Of a stretch of DNA of 64,000 bases, positions 1 to 33,106 are shown piece by piece. Origin of the DNA: Semisulcospira habei (lineage: Eukaryota; Mollusca; Gastropoda; Semisulcospiridae). The notes beneath the pieces are model-generated. The model was not told where the DNA came from. It was given only the letters and a program-made list of their open reading frames with translations, and ran no database searches. Position numbers and translations under genes: made by a program. Numbering within the stretch: the first letter of the stretch is position 1; each line of letters opens with the position of its first letter. The stretch is taken from assembly GCA_036245525.1 (NCBI GenBank), contig BTPG01000008.1, positions 33,490,850 through 33,554,849 on the forward strand. The letters run 5' to 3'.

Positions 1-68
1 TACCCTTGAATTATCACGGTCAGCCAATCTCCTGCCATAGGGGTGTTGGCGCTAAAAGGGTATAACCT
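1..68 (+). mobile_element. Right half of a Pal-C palindromic MITE
   Basis: TACCCTTGAATTATCACGGT.. followed by ..GGCGCTAAAAGGGTATAA matches the right arm and terminus of the complete copy at 11601-11792. The left half is outside the window. Confidence 0.7.
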
Positions 69-178
69 TTAGCACGTGCTGTAGGCGCCTTGTCACGAGT
101 GTCACCGCGGTCCTATCCTTTCATTTGAATGTCGTTGAGTTGAGCGCGGCTAACGCACAAACATAATTATGTAAGCGC

Positions 179-363
179 CATAGGGGCTTTACGAGTGGTG
201 CTTTGACTAAATGCAAATCCGCTGTGCCACCGCGTGCGCGCGGCCACCGCGTAAATAGCTCGAGTCAGAATACTTGACTGGAGCTATTTACGCGGTGGCC
301 GCGCGCACGTGGTGGCGCAGCTGATTTGCATTTATTCAAAGCACCACTCGTCAGGCCCCTATG
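179..363. mobile_element. Palindromic element, family Pal-D
   Basis: Near-perfect inverted repeat with ends CATAGGGGC..CGAGTGGTGCTTT and inner arms TGCAAATC, CGCGGTGGCC and GAGCTATTTACGCGGTGG. A shorter relative is at 38613-38734. Ends differ from the TTAA families and no clear target duplication is seen. Confidence 0.7.
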
Positions 364-894
364 ATAAGAGTATGAACGTATATAATGCCTACATACTTCT
401 CGAATGTTGTCGCCAAATTGAAAAATCTTACCGTGAAAAGTGCAAACGACTGTATCTACTCATGACACGCGCGCCAGACATATTAACATCTTTTATGCTC
501 CAGGCAAACTCGGGTCTTAAAGCATCTGAAAAGACAGGTCGGTTTAAAAAAAATAATGATAATAATTTTTCTTATCAGACAGACTAAGTCCTGTTTTGTA
601 GTAGACAATCCGAGATCTGTCACGTATAAAACAAACTGAAGTCTTTTCTGCTCAGAAAATTTAAGGTCTTTCATGTATAAGAAGAAAAAAAAAAAGGCTC
701 TTTGTTTATGTACAAGACAAATGGCGGTAATTTCAGACATCAAAGAAAGATTTTTTAACGGTCGGACAAACTAACGTCTTTTATGTATCGGAAAAAAACA
801 AAAGGTCGAACGATGCCGCAAGGTCAAGGCCGCAATGGGTCAATGCTGAGAGCGGCAATACCTCGCGGCCGCAAAACGCCACTGTCATTCCCTT
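364..894. other. Unassigned AT-rich stretch
   Basis: Short ORFs only, without family resemblance. Several TCTTTTATGT/TTTCATGTAT segments recur loosely (490, 670, 780), suggesting a degraded tandem or fold-back repeat. Confidence 0.3.
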
Positions 895-919
895 GAATTA
901 AATGGCTGTGGCGTTTAGC

Positions 920-993
920 GACCGGGAGATATGGATCATTTGACGTGGGAGCGTGCGCTCCCACGTCAGACGACCCATATCTCCCGGTCGTTG
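920..993. mobile_element. Short palindromic element
   Basis: CGACCGGGAGATATGG.. and GACGTGGGAGCG pair with CGCTCCCACGTC and CCATATCTCCCGGTCG. No second copy was recognised in the window. Confidence 0.55.
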
Positions 994-1000
994 TCCGCAA

Positions 1001-1846
1001 GTAACTTCGCAAAGAACAACTTTTCTCTACCAGTCTTAGAAGAAATATCATTCAGTGCCAGTTGACCCAATACGATTTACATTCAGAAACTCGAACAACT
1101 TTTGCTGTACAGTCGTAACAATTCGGAATTTCTTCATTAAGCGACTGAATTTACATTCCAATTCAGATCAGTATAAGTAAGATTCATTTTCACGTGATTT
1201 AGTACTTGACCAAGTTTTCAAACCTTTCAAATAGTGCAGGCATACATGAAGTCTGCATGCTTGACCTCGATATTGAAATCTGGCCGTTTCCCGCTGGGGC
1301 TCTATGAGGGTAGAGAACTGTGAAATGGCTTGTTCTCGTCTTTTCACAAAACATTTACGGCTGTTCATCAAAATCAACAAATCATAGAAGTTACGTAAAA
1401 ATACCCCATTTTAGATCAATTATCACTAAATGATATTTGTTCTCAAAGCGGTACAAACAAATGTTTCTTTGCGGAGATATTTGGAAAAAAAGAAATTGTA
1501 CTCTCCGATGTCAAACGGCCTGTACTACCGCTCTGCAACGATTCACCACTAAGCGTCTGGGCATCCCAAATGCGCAGAAGGACATCCTTTAACGCATTGG
1601 GATTAAGCAAATTATTGCAGATACCAATATGACGAAAATAATCGTGCTTATATGTCTATGGGCCTTCGCTTTTGTCCAAGACGAAAAACACCATTAAATG
1701 ACGATAATTGAAGATAATATACGTGCTCATGTCGCAGGGCGCGCAGCTCAGCAAAAAAAGTTTGAAGAAGAAGGAAGAACTTTGCCGCGCCAGTTGCACT
1801 TTAGTCGAAATCATAGAAAAGTAAAACTTTTGAAGAAGAAGAAAAA
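1001..1846. other. No recognisable gene or repeat
   Basis: AT-rich sequence with short ORFs only. Nothing supported on either strand. Confidence 0.3.
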
Positions 1847-1993
1847 ACAAGATGGGATGAACCATAATCCACAAAGTCCCTTCTATATGAGAGCTGTCCT
1901 CGCTGTTAAAGGTCTCTACCTTTTGTCTTTGACCTGATTCTGATGTTGAATTATCTCCTATTGAAAAAGTCTCGCAGATCTGCCAATGCGTTA

Positions 1994-2502
1994 AGTGGTG
2001 TTCACGTGGCCGATTTCTCACCGATTTTTGTCTGGCAACAATTGGCCGACGAAAGTTTCCACCTGTTCACATGGGCGTCTTTTGTCGTTTTGGAGTTGGC
2101 CGACAATTGCCAGATGTCGGTGGGGAGTTGGCAGCGAGTAGAGCAATGTTCGACTTTCCACCGATTTCCCACCAACTCCAAGCAAGCGGGTTGTTTCCTG
2201 ATCGACGATTGGTTAGAACTAGCCAATCAAATATGATTTTGTTTTCAATATTCAGTCAACCTGTTGTCGAGTTCATGGGGTGATGCCCACTGATCTAAAA
2301 GAAATTTCTTTTAGTTCAGTGGGTGATGCCCCCTTTGACCGAGGTGTGCCGAGTGTCGACGGAACAGCACGAAGTAGCGAAAGTTGGTGGCGTGTCGCTG
2401 GAAAGTCGTCGCAAAATTGGTGAGCGTTCACATGGACAACGTCGTGTTGGCCAATAATCGCCAGACAAAAATCGTTGAGAAATCGGCCATGTGAACACCA
2501 CT
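1994..2502. mobile_element. Nested 509-bp TIR transposon with TTA target duplication
   Basis: Ends AGTGGTGTTCACGTGGCCGA and its inverse TCGGCCATGTGAACACCACT, flanked by TTA at 1991-1993 and 2503-2505. The same site in repeat R copy 3 (around 28545) is uninterrupted and has a single TCA, which proves the insertion. A 3-bp duplication fits PIF/Harbinger or CMC-type elements. It is non-coding, with internal GTTGGCCGAC motifs and a small palindrome at 2281-2332. Confidence 0.82.
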
Positions 2503-3042
2503 TTAGTGAGTTCTATAAGGGGCGCAGGACATACGCGTCATTGATTTGTCAAACGTCATTTGTCATCACGTAAGTTTTAGTTTTTACGTAATTTTATATT
2601 TTACATGATATGAGTTTTCACTTTCGTTTCATAGGCTTGAGAAAATGGTGACAAAACTAGAACTTCACGGTACAATTTTAGTCTTGCTATAATTTGTGTG
2701 AAAGCAGGTTGACCTAACTACATGATATACATACTAAGTACACGGGTCACCTGCATGCTCTTCTGAAAGCGCGTCGATGTCTGTGTGCCATGAGCCTCCT
2801 GAAGATGCGTGAGAGAGAGAGAGAGAGAGGGAGAGCCACGCGCGCGAGAGAGAATGACGTCATATTTAGAGTATTATGTCAGTGTCTGCGTGGTGACGGA
2901 GTTGCCTCTTTTACGTCACCGCCACTGTCTGACTTTCTCTAGAAGTAAAGGTTTTTTAGTGTTTTAATTTTTTATGAAAAGAATTAATTTTTACTAAAGA
3001 AGTTGAAAGGATACAAAGCTGGCTAACGAACTCATTCAATGT

Positions 3043-3255
3043 CTATACATACATACATACATACATACATACATACATACATACATACATACATACATAC
3101 ATACATACATACATACATACATACATACATACATACATACATACATACATACATACATACATACATACATACATGCATGCATGCATGCATGCATACATGA
3201 CATACATACATACATACATACATACATTACATACATACATACATACATACATACA
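3043..3255. repeat. (CATA)n / (CATG)n microsatellite
   Basis: About 210 bp of tetranucleotide repeat inside repeat R copy 1. Copies 2 and 3 have (TC)n(TG)n or a short GT-rich stretch at the same place. Confidence 0.97.
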
Positions 3256-3501
3256 GCACTTTGCGCCAAATGTACGTTCAGCAGCGTGGTTAGCGTAACT
3301 AGACATGACGTAATTTATATCTTGTTACTTCAATTGTTAGAGGTTTAGCCTGCCCGCCTTTGACATCATGGACATGTTATTAAATTCGCCCCACCACGAC
3401 CCGTCCTAAAAAGTTTCTTCTATAAATAGAAGGGACTTAAACACTAGTTTATTATGTTTCATCCTGCATGCTAAACTACTAAACGAGTGCGTTGAACGCC
3501 A

Positions 3502-3677
3502 TTAATCCCTTCACTGCCGAGAAAAAAGTGAACGCGATCCAACTGCAAGAGAGCATAGATCCTCATGAGCCCCCCGCTACTGCGGGGGCTCACGAGGATC
3601 TATGCCTCTTGCTGAGACCAATTTGTATCCATGTTTCTTGGAAGGTTTTGGTTTTTGGTTGTCCAATGAACAAAGGT
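3502..3677. mobile_element. Pal-B palindromic MITE, right end missing
   Basis: TTAATCCCTTCACTGCCGAG terminus, then the core CATAGATCCTCATGAGCCCC / GGGGCTCACGAGGATCTATG. It abuts the next element, whose TTAA begins at 3678. Confidence 0.75.
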
Positions 3678-3988
3678 TTAACTCATTCTACCCCAACACC
3701 GAAATCCCCAAATGTTTGCCGTTGTCCTCTGAAGACTGCATTGCAGTGCAGGACACAGGTCGACCATGATAGTTTAACTCATTCTACCCCAACACCGAAA
3801 TCCCCAAATGTTTGCCGTTGTCCTCTGAAGACTGCATTGCAGTGCAGGACACAGATCGACCATGATAGTTCAAGGGTGATGCCAGAATAGCTTGGCGCCC
3901 ATAGGCGCCAAGCTATTCTGGCATCACCTTTGAACTATCATGGTCGATCCTTATCTTGCTGTGGTGTGTCTGGGGTAGAATGAGTTAA
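3678..3988. mobile_element. Pal-A palindromic MITE with duplicated left arm
   Basis: Terminal inverted repeats TTAACTCATTCTACCCC and GGGGTAGAATGAGTTAA. Core palindrome GCCAGAATAGCTTGGCGCC with its complement. The left arm (96 bp) is present twice in tandem, at 3678 and 3774, each starting with TTAA. Confidence 0.85.
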
Positions 3989-4191
3989 ACAAAATTAAAT
4001 CAGAAAAACAAAATTAAAGAAATGTAGACGACTAGGGCGTGTGAAGGGAAATAGGAACTTACACGTCCACTGTATCTTTTTCACCTCCAGCACAAACCGG
4101 TTAAAAATCAGTAGCTCAAGGGTAGTGCGAGCGTGATTACCTCGGCGTGGTCTCTCCAGGTGCTCGGGGCTAAGTTGCATTTGATGACGTA

Positions 4192-4366
4192 AATCCTGCG
4201 CAAGCCACTAAGCAAGGAGCTCCTCTGGGGTCAGTTACACGAGTGAATTTAGGCCCTGCTAGAGCGTAGCACCTTGCATAGTGGCTTGCGCAGGTCTAAG
4301 CTCACACCATGCAACTGGCCGGAATGCAGTGCAGCACTTTGCTTATTGGCGTGCGCAGGATATAAG
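4192..4366. mobile_element. Pal-F palindromic element
   Basis: CCTGCGCAAGCCACTAAGCA pairs with the inverse at 4269-4300. A further related arm follows at 4331-4366. Relative at 12436-12525. Confidence 0.6.
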
Positions 4367-4454
4367 CTCTTTTTACGCAATTCAACCCAAGGTCGCCCAT
4401 CGGCCTTAGTTGGGCCCGCGCACATATGTCAAGGACCAGTATGCAAAGGTCCTC

Positions 4455-4510
4455 GGGCCCACGACAGCCGCAGTGGGCCCGCGCACAGCCACTGCGGCTG
4501 TCGTGGGCCC
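4455..4510. mobile_element. Pal-E palindromic element
   Basis: GGGCCCACGACAGCCGCAGT pairs with ACTGCGGCTGTCGTGGGCCC. The same core is translated at 6290-6384. Confidence 0.7.
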
Positions 4511-4574
4511 AGACATTTTTGCCACTGGGGTTTGTTCAGCAAGTAGGAACTACCTGAGTGCTGTTCGGCACGCG

Positions 4575-4880
4575 CACCTCAACGGAAACCAGACCAAAAG
4601 GGTGACTGCCAAGCGTGTAAAATCAAGAGAAGAACCCAACGGAGAAAGAAACACGCTTAGAAACGACTGTTAGAACACAATTTATTAATATTATTAATTA
4701 ATTAATTATTAATGTTGCCACATTCCTTTTGCGATGCGACAAGTAGCCACTGATCTCTGTAGACCTACTTGTTTGTCTATTTTGAAGAAGGGTATTTACC
4801 CGAAATATTAATAAATTTGTGTTGTAAATGTCTTTTCTAAGCGTGTTTCTTTCTCTGTTGGGTTCTTCTCAGCTCAACGG
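4575..4880. mobile_element. Fold-back element FB1, copy 1
   Basis: Arms GGAGAAAGAAACACGCTTAG and ACAATTTATTAATATT recur inverted as ATATTAATAAATTTGTGTTG and CTAAGCGTGTTTCTTTCTC. Other copies: 10780-11345, 16250-16375, 31297-31382. The segment AATATTAATAAATTTG is the empty site for the insertion seen in copy 2. Confidence 0.7.
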
Positions 4881-4929
4881 AAAACGTACCACTCAGCCAA
4901 TTTCTCATGTAAGTGGGACGCGCATTGAT

Positions 4930-5146
4930 TTTTAACCTCATCCCCGCCAATGTACATACATTTTGTTTCTGAAATCCGTGTTCACTGAACGACCAAAAGC
5001 CACAACTGTCCAAAGGACATGGACACACAGTGGTCTCAGCAAGAGGCATAGATCCTCATGAGCCCCCTCTGTCGCGGGGACTCATGAGGATCTATGCATC
5101 TTGCAGACAGATTGCGTTCATTTTTCCTCGGCAGTGAAGGGGTAAA
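4930..5146. mobile_element. Pal-B palindromic MITE
   Basis: GCAAGAGGCATAGATCCTCA / TGAGGATCTATGCATCTTGC core and right end CTCGGCAGTGAAGGGGTAAA. It lies 3' of the RRM-RS stop codon. Confidence 0.75.
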
Positions 5147-5218
5147 CCCGGTCCGTGGGGGTAAAAAAAAAATGCCCGCGCACGAATGCAAGCCATCCCA
5201 ATAGAAGCATGCCAGGCG

Positions 5219-5272
5219 ACCCAATGCGCAAAGCGCCATCGGGCCGACTTCGGTCCGATGGTCTTTGCGCAC
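5219..5272. mobile_element. Pal-E palindromic element close to the gene's stop codon
   Basis: CCCAATGCGCAAAGCGCCAT pairs with ATGGTCTTTGCGC around CGGGCCGACTTCGGTCCG. It is 36 bp downstream of the TGA at 5308, probably in the 3' UTR. Confidence 0.65.
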
Positions 5273-5307
5273 TAAGCCGTGGGCTACAAATATCGCTGAG
5301 CGCTCGC

Positions 5308-27358
<22,051 letters not shown>

Positions 27359-27372
27359 ACACCCCTTCTGAC
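27359..27372 (-). promoter_or_regulatory. Probable 3' splice site just upstream of the start codon
   Basis: On the minus strand GTGGTTTTGTCATCAG precedes GTCAGAAGGGGTGT and then the ATG. This resembles a pyrimidine tract with an AG acceptor, so exon 1 may be the second exon of the transcript, with a non-coding first exon further upstream, beyond or within the repeat copy at 27540-28689. No promoter can be assigned from sequence alone. Confidence 0.4.
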
Positions 27373-27539
27373 CTGATGACAAAACCACTATCTTGAATGA
27401 CGCATACGGATTATTGACAATAACGGTATTGAATATTAGTGAATTTAGGCAATGCAGTGTATCGACAAAATACAGTGCAACGACTGAATTTTAATATAAT
27501 GAGTGTTTGACGACTCGCTATTGTTTTTTAAGTCCCTTC

Positions 27540-28689
27540 TATTTATAGAAGGGACTTTTTTTTAGGACGGGTCGCGGAGGGGCGAATTTAATAGCATGTC
27601 CATGATGTAAGGCGGGCAGGCTAAACCTCTAACAATTGAAGTAAGAAGATAAAAATTACGTCATGTCTAGTTACTCTAACCTCGCTGCTGAAAGTACATT
27701 TGGCGCGAAGCGCCGTATGTGCGTTTGTATGTGTGTGCGTATGTATGTAAACAAGAGAATCCCCGATATTTCTGTACACACGCGCTTGAAACTTGGCGAA
27801 ATACTTAAGTTGGTGGCTAAGAGTGCCTCCGAGCATATTGTATTTGAATGTCTCATTGAAGACAAACAACCGTTTATAGGAAGTCGGTTGACCCAGATTA
27901 GAGTCCGTAATTTTTGTCATATTTACTTGAACTTTTGCATGTATCTAGTTTGGAGAAAGACATTGGACGAGTTTCTTAGTCAGCTTTGTATCCTTTCAAC
28001 TTCTTTAGTAAAAATTAATTCTTTTCAGAAAAGAATTAAAACACTAAAAAAGCCTGACTTCTAGAGAAAGTCAGACAGTGGCGTTGACGTAAAAGAGGCA
28101 ACTCCGTCACCACGCAGACACTGACATAATACTCTAAATATGACGGCATTCTCTCTCTCTCGCGCGCGGCTCTCTCCGCTCTCTCTCTCTCTCACAAACA
28201 TGCGCGCATGAGGATCTATGTCTCTTGGAGATGTTTGGAGCGCGCGCGCACGCACGCACTAACACGCACACACACATCGACGCGCTTTCAGAAGAGCATG
28301 CAGATGACCCGTGTACTTAGTATATCATGTAGCTAGGTAAAGTCAACCTGCTTTCACACAAATTATAGCAAGACTGAAATTGTACCGTGAAGTTCTACTT
28401 TTGTCACCATTTTCTCAAGCCTATGAAGCGAAATTGAAACTCATATCACGTAAAATATAAAATTACGTAAAAACTAAAACTTATGTAAATGATGTTTGAC
28501 AAATCAATGACGCGTATGTCCTGCGCCCCTTATAGAACTCACTGACGCGTTGGCAGATCTGCAAAACTTTTTCAATAGGAGACAATTCAACATCAGAATC
28601 AGGTCAAAGACAAAAGGTAGAGACCATTGACAGCGAGAACAGCTCTCATATAGAAGGGGCTTTGTGGTTTATGGTTCATCCCATCTTGT
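27540..28689 (-). mobile_element. Repeat R copy 3, upstream of the RRM-RS gene
   Basis: From AAGTCCCTTCTATTTATAGA to TTCATCCCATCTTGT. Most intact copy and reference for the empty site of the nested element in copy 1 (CAGATCTGCCAACGCGTCAG on the reverse strand). It lies about 180 bp upstream of exon 1 and may hold or displace promoter sequence. Confidence 0.75.
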
Positions 28690-28920
28690 TTTATTTTTAT
28701 TTTATTTTTAATTATAAAAAAAAACCTATGAACTGAGCAAACACAGCTTCTTATATGTATTAGTTTTCACTTTTATCTCTCATACATTTGTTTTTATCCT
28801 TTGTGTCACGTGTGTGAATAATTATTTTCAGAGAGTTAAAGTTGCTTGCTCCATGCTCCAGTCAATACTTTTAGTTGTATAATTTGGCAACACAACGTCT
28901 TCTGCATGGTGTTTTACCTC

Positions 28921-29126
28921 TTAACCCCAAGGACCCATTTACCAAATTTTGGAGTTGTCACCTGACAACTATGTGCCAGTTGCAGGAGATGGATGGACCG
29001 TGATAAGTCATGGGTAGTGCTAGATTAGTTTGGCGCCTTCAGCCGGCAAGCTAATCTGGCACTACCCTTGAATTATCACAGTCCATCCATCTCCTACGGC
29101 AGGGCCTTGGGGCTAAATGGGTGAAT
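28921..29126. mobile_element. Pal-C MITE
   Basis: TTAACCCCAAGGACCCATTT .. GGGGCTAAATGGGTGAA. Confidence 0.8.
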
Positions 29127-29272
29127 ACAAATAAAAATGCCCATCTTTTCACAAGCACTGGGAATTAGGAAACTGTCGTTACTGCCCTTTGGTCCATCAG
29201 GGAACTCAGCTGTGTATCAAAGGGAAAAGAAAGCAAGAATATCTTGTATTCTACCATACTCAAAATCACAAG

Positions 29273-29496
29273 TTAACCCATATCATACTGAGGCTAAAAG
29301 CTTCAAATTTGTACATTGCCATACGCAAGCCACTATATAGTACTTACAGTTGAGGATATAGATCAATGGCTTTAGTACACGGTTGGTGCCAGAATAGCTT
29401 GGCGCCTAGAGGCGCCAAGCTATTCTGGCACTACCCTTGAACTATTTTATTCCAACTTATTTCACACACTGGTGTATTTCGAATGATACGGATTAA
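29273..29496. mobile_element. Pal-A2 MITE with TTAA ends
   Basis: TTAACCCATATCATACTGAG .. CGAATGATACGGATTAA around the GCCAGAATAGCTTGGCGCC core. Relatives: 37317-37559, 52808-53025. Confidence 0.8.
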
Positions 29497-29499
29497 GCA

Positions 29500-29915
29500 A
29501 TGGCTCTACTGTTGGCCCACGCACGCGCAAAAATGTTGTGGATTCCAACAGTAAAGACTAAAGGATCTGGGCAGAGATCATTTTTATACCTTGGTCCATC
29601 AGTCTGGAATGATCTTCCCAAATCCTTAGAACACAGTGAGTCCAGTGCCTGTTTTAAACGCAGTCTTAACGCATTTGCGGCCAGCCGCATCCGGATGCGC
29701 GGCTTATGCCGAGCATCGGATGCGGCTGGCCGCATCGAGTTAAAACTAATCTTTTCCAGTCTTGATCGTCAGTGTTCGTGTATTTAGTCATTTTCTGTTC
29801 TTTTTTGTTTTGTCACTTTTTGTGCAACATGTTTCTTGTTCATATTCCCGGCGCCTAGAGCATTATACCGTGTATAGGCGCTTTGTAAATCCTCATTATT
29901 ATCTTTGCTTACTGT
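29500..29915 (+). mobile_element. 3' end of a CR1/L2-group LINE
   Basis: Encodes a typical LINE C-terminus (YLGPSVWNDLPKSLEHS, CFKRSLN) and a tail with TATAGGCGCTTTGTAAATCC and TTATTAT. Interrupted by a 70-bp palindromic element at 29670-29739. A sister copy lies at 37975-38290 on the other strand. Confidence 0.75.
29670..29739. mobile_element. 70-bp palindromic element inserted at TTAA in a LINE
   Basis: CGCATTTGCGGCCAGCCGCA .. TGCGGCTGGCCGCATCGAG, flanked by TTAA at 29666-29669 and 29740-29743. The sister LINE (minus strand near 38195) reads CGCAGTCTTAAAACCCATCT without the insert. Confidence 0.85.
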
Positions 29916-30024
29916 TAGTTTTTGGGCGTAGCATTATCGACAGACATAATACGAACAACAGGAACAATGTGAAGAACATTTCTACAGGAGGCATTACGAA
30001 CCGTGAACCCCGCAGAAGGTCGCT

Positions 30025-30190
30025 TTAACCTCTTCCCCGGACTGCCGAGAAAAAGTGAACACGATCCAACTACACTGCGACTGCGGGAGCTCATGAGGAT
30101 CCATGCCTCTTGCTGAGACCAACTATTTGTATGCACGTTTCTTGAGCGAATTTTGTCTTTTGGTCGTTGAATGAACAAAGATTTCAGATT
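30025..30190. mobile_element. Pal-B MITE, degraded core
   Basis: TTAACCTCTTCCCCGGACTG CCGAG left end, GAGGATCCATGCCTCTTGCT right arm. Most of the left core arm is missing. Confidence 0.65.
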
Positions 30191-30760
30191 TAATCACGAC
30201 CTACACGTTTCCAAAATCTCCCAAGATCTCAGGATAAAAATAGTTCTGTCTTCATACCGTGTAGTGAAAAGAAGCGATGCCATGACATGTGGCGTAAACA
30301 CGCGTTACGTTGGACAGCTAATTTTTTTCACTGGACAAAAACAAAAGGTATCGGAATTAATTTATGGAGAAAATAAATCACACACTCACAAACAGCAGAA
30401 AACAGCGGGTTTAGATTTTTATTGAAACTCGGTGGTCAGATTTTGTATATGAAAAGAGAAAAGGTCTCAACGCATGTCACATTTTCATCCGCCATTTTGG
30501 GCAACATTTTGACATTTCAGGCGTAAGAACACAAACAAAGCCGGACCTCGTATTTTGAAGTGAATTTTATTTTAATTCATAGTCTTTTCAATTCCCTACG
30601 GATCGGTGTCAGCAACACAGCCGATCGGTAGGAAAGGTTTACAAAAATACCCATCTGAGAGTTTGACCCTCTGTGGTACACAGCTTTGGAGAGTGACCCA
30701 TATAATTATGTACACATTCTCTCGCGGATACATTCTCTCTGTCTCTCTCGTTTATGAGCT
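30191..30760. other. No recognisable gene
   Basis: AT-rich sequence with a few short ORFs without family resemblance. Confidence 0.3.
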
Positions 30761-30774
30761 CTAATTTTTATTTG

Positions 30775-31162
30775 CCCCACCCGGGTCTGCCCTGGGGGAC
30801 TTGGGTGGGGTTAACTACGTTTTAGTTCCCAGGGTCACCCTGGTCAGCCCCACAGGGTGGTTTTATCCCTCTATTCTGGGGCATGTGTTTCTGTCTACCC
30901 TTGGTCCATTCACCTGTATTTGTCTTTTTAAAACTCTCCCAACTGTCTGCACTGCCTGTAGCTCTTGATATTGGGTGTGTGTTGCTAAATGGTCTTGGCT
31001 TTATTTAGGCCCCATGGCGTAGGTTTATTTAACGTATTTGACCGGCTGGCGACATACATTCAATATTCTGTTTCTTTTTTTTTTTCACAAGCAGTGCAGG
31101 CACGTCCTGAGAAAGTCTTGTTGCTGTCGGGACGTTAAGCAATGTACAATCAATCAATCAAT
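30775..31162 (+). mobile_element. SINE Z, full-length copy
   Basis: Perfect 14-bp duplication CTAATTTTTATTTG at 30761-30774 and 31163-31176. Starts CCCCACCCGGGTCTGCCCTG and ends with (CAAT)n. Head type is not recognised. Confidence 0.9.
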
Positions 31163-31296
31163 CTAATTTTTATTTGACGTAATTTTTATTTTACTACGCA
31201 CTTTTGTTTTTCATCTTTTGTTTTACGTCACATCCTGCATTTGACACTTTCCTTCTGCGCTGACAAGATGGGCAGCGTCTGAATTCAATACGCGTT

Positions 31297-31382
31297 TGTC
31301 TTTATTGAAAAAAGTTAATATTTATAATTTTGTTGTAACTGTCTTTTCTAAGCGTGTTTCTTTCTGCGTTGGGTTCTTCTCT
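31297..31382. mobile_element. FB1 right-arm fragment
   Basis: TTTTGTTGTAACTGTCTTTT CTAAGCGTGTTTCTTTCTGC. Confidence 0.6.
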
Positions 31383-31489
31383 AAACAAAGTTCTAAACAC
31401 AGCCTTCCTAGCACTTGAAGTTTGCAGTGACCTGGTTTAACAAATTCAAAATTGAACGTCAAGGACAAACAGCTGCCTAAAGAACATGA

Positions 31490-31615
31490 ATATAGTGGCA
31501 TCAGCAAGAGGCATAGACCCTCATGAGCCCCCGCAACTGCGGGGGCTCATGAGGTTCTATACCTCTTGCTGTTAGGTGTAGTGCACTATTTTCTCGTCGG
31601 CGAAGGGGGTTGATA
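31490..31615. mobile_element. Pal-B MITE core and right end
   Basis: GCAAGAGGCATAGACCCTCA / TGAGGTTCTATACCTCTTGC, then TCTCGTCGGCGAAGGGGGTT. Confidence 0.75.
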
Positions 31616-31739
31616 ATAAAAAGAAAATATTTCTGCTGATTCATCAGCGGAATGTGACCAGGTGGCTACTGGGCCCCTACGGTTGAAATACAGAGTTTCC
31701 AAATTTGAGATTATTCGCCGAAAACTGCGGTATTACAGC

Positions 31740-31838
31740 TATTAAGGCAGATCGGCCATGAAAGTGACATATTGGCCGACCGTTGAACTACCATGGTCGA
31801 TCCGTCTGTCAAAAGTGTATCGAGGCTGAATGAGTTAG
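31740..31838. mobile_element. Degraded Pal-A right half
   Basis: GTTGAACTACCATGGTCGAT and GAGGCTGAATGAGTTAG, joined to the next Pal-B element. Confidence 0.55.
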
Positions 31839-32060
31839 CCCCTTCCCTGCGACAGGACGTATATGTTCTTTCTGAAATCTTTGCTCATTCAAGGACGAAA
31901 CGGCGCTACATTAGCCAGGCCGAGGGACATGAGTCCAAATTAACCTCACCAAGAGGCATAGATCCTCATGAGCCCCCGCAATTGAGGGGGCTCATGGGGA
32001 TCTATACCTCTTGCGGTTGGGTGGTGTCCCGTTCAGTTATCTCGGTCGTGAAGAAGTTAA
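31834..32060. mobile_element. Pal-B MITE
   Basis: TTAGCCCCTTCCCTGCGAC left end, CGGTCGTGAAGAAGTTAA right end, core CATAGATCCTCATGAGCCCC. Confidence 0.75.
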
Positions 32061-32333
32061 AGTCGATAGCTCAAGGCTTGGTGTGAATGACTGAATCGGG
32101 AGCCGCGCCTTTTGCGATTGAATCCATCGATTCCTGCACATGAACGGCCGAGATGACTGAACTTGAAGTGAATCGTGGTCAAGTACCAAAGTAAGCCTCA
32201 GTGCAGTGCAGAGGACAAGCGAAACACCGGCAAATAATTGTGGAACAATCATGCCGGCAGTTAGCAATTAGCACCGTATTTGTTCCGTATCGAAACTGAC
32301 AAAGCGTGAGTGTATGAGTGTGTGAAGAGAAAG

Positions 32334-33030
<697 letters not shown>

Positions 33031-33042
33031 TCGACCTCAGTC

Positions 33043-33106
33043 AGCAAGAGGCATAGATTCTCATGAGTCCCTGCGAAGCAGGGACTCATGATAATCTATG
33101 CCACTC
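33043..33106. mobile_element. Pal-B core
   Basis: CAAGAGGCATAGATTCTCAT GAGTCCCTGCGAAGCAGGGACTC with inverse. Confidence 0.7.

Larger units (their letters stand above)
1847..3438 (+). mobile_element. Repeat R copy 1 (unclassified, non-coding), interrupted
   Basis: Runs from ACAAGATGGGATGAACCATA to the terminal hairpin CTATAAATAGAAGGGACTT. Two further copies lie in opposite orientation at 23754-24972 and 27540-28689. Shared blocks include GTGACGGAGTTGCCTCTTTT, CATGATATACATACTAAGTA and TCATGTCTAGTTACGCTAAC (or close variants). Both ends carry AAGTCCCTTCTAT close to the terminus. No ORF is conserved. This copy holds a nested 509-bp transposon and a (CATA)n expansion. Confidence 0.75.

Noticed and set aside
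3032..3306. ORFs of repeated MYVC residues
   Set aside because: They are translations of the (CATA)n microsatellite.
3492..3890. 132-residue ORF with an internal repeat
   Set aside because: It crosses two palindromic MITEs, and the peptide repeat is the duplicated MITE arm.
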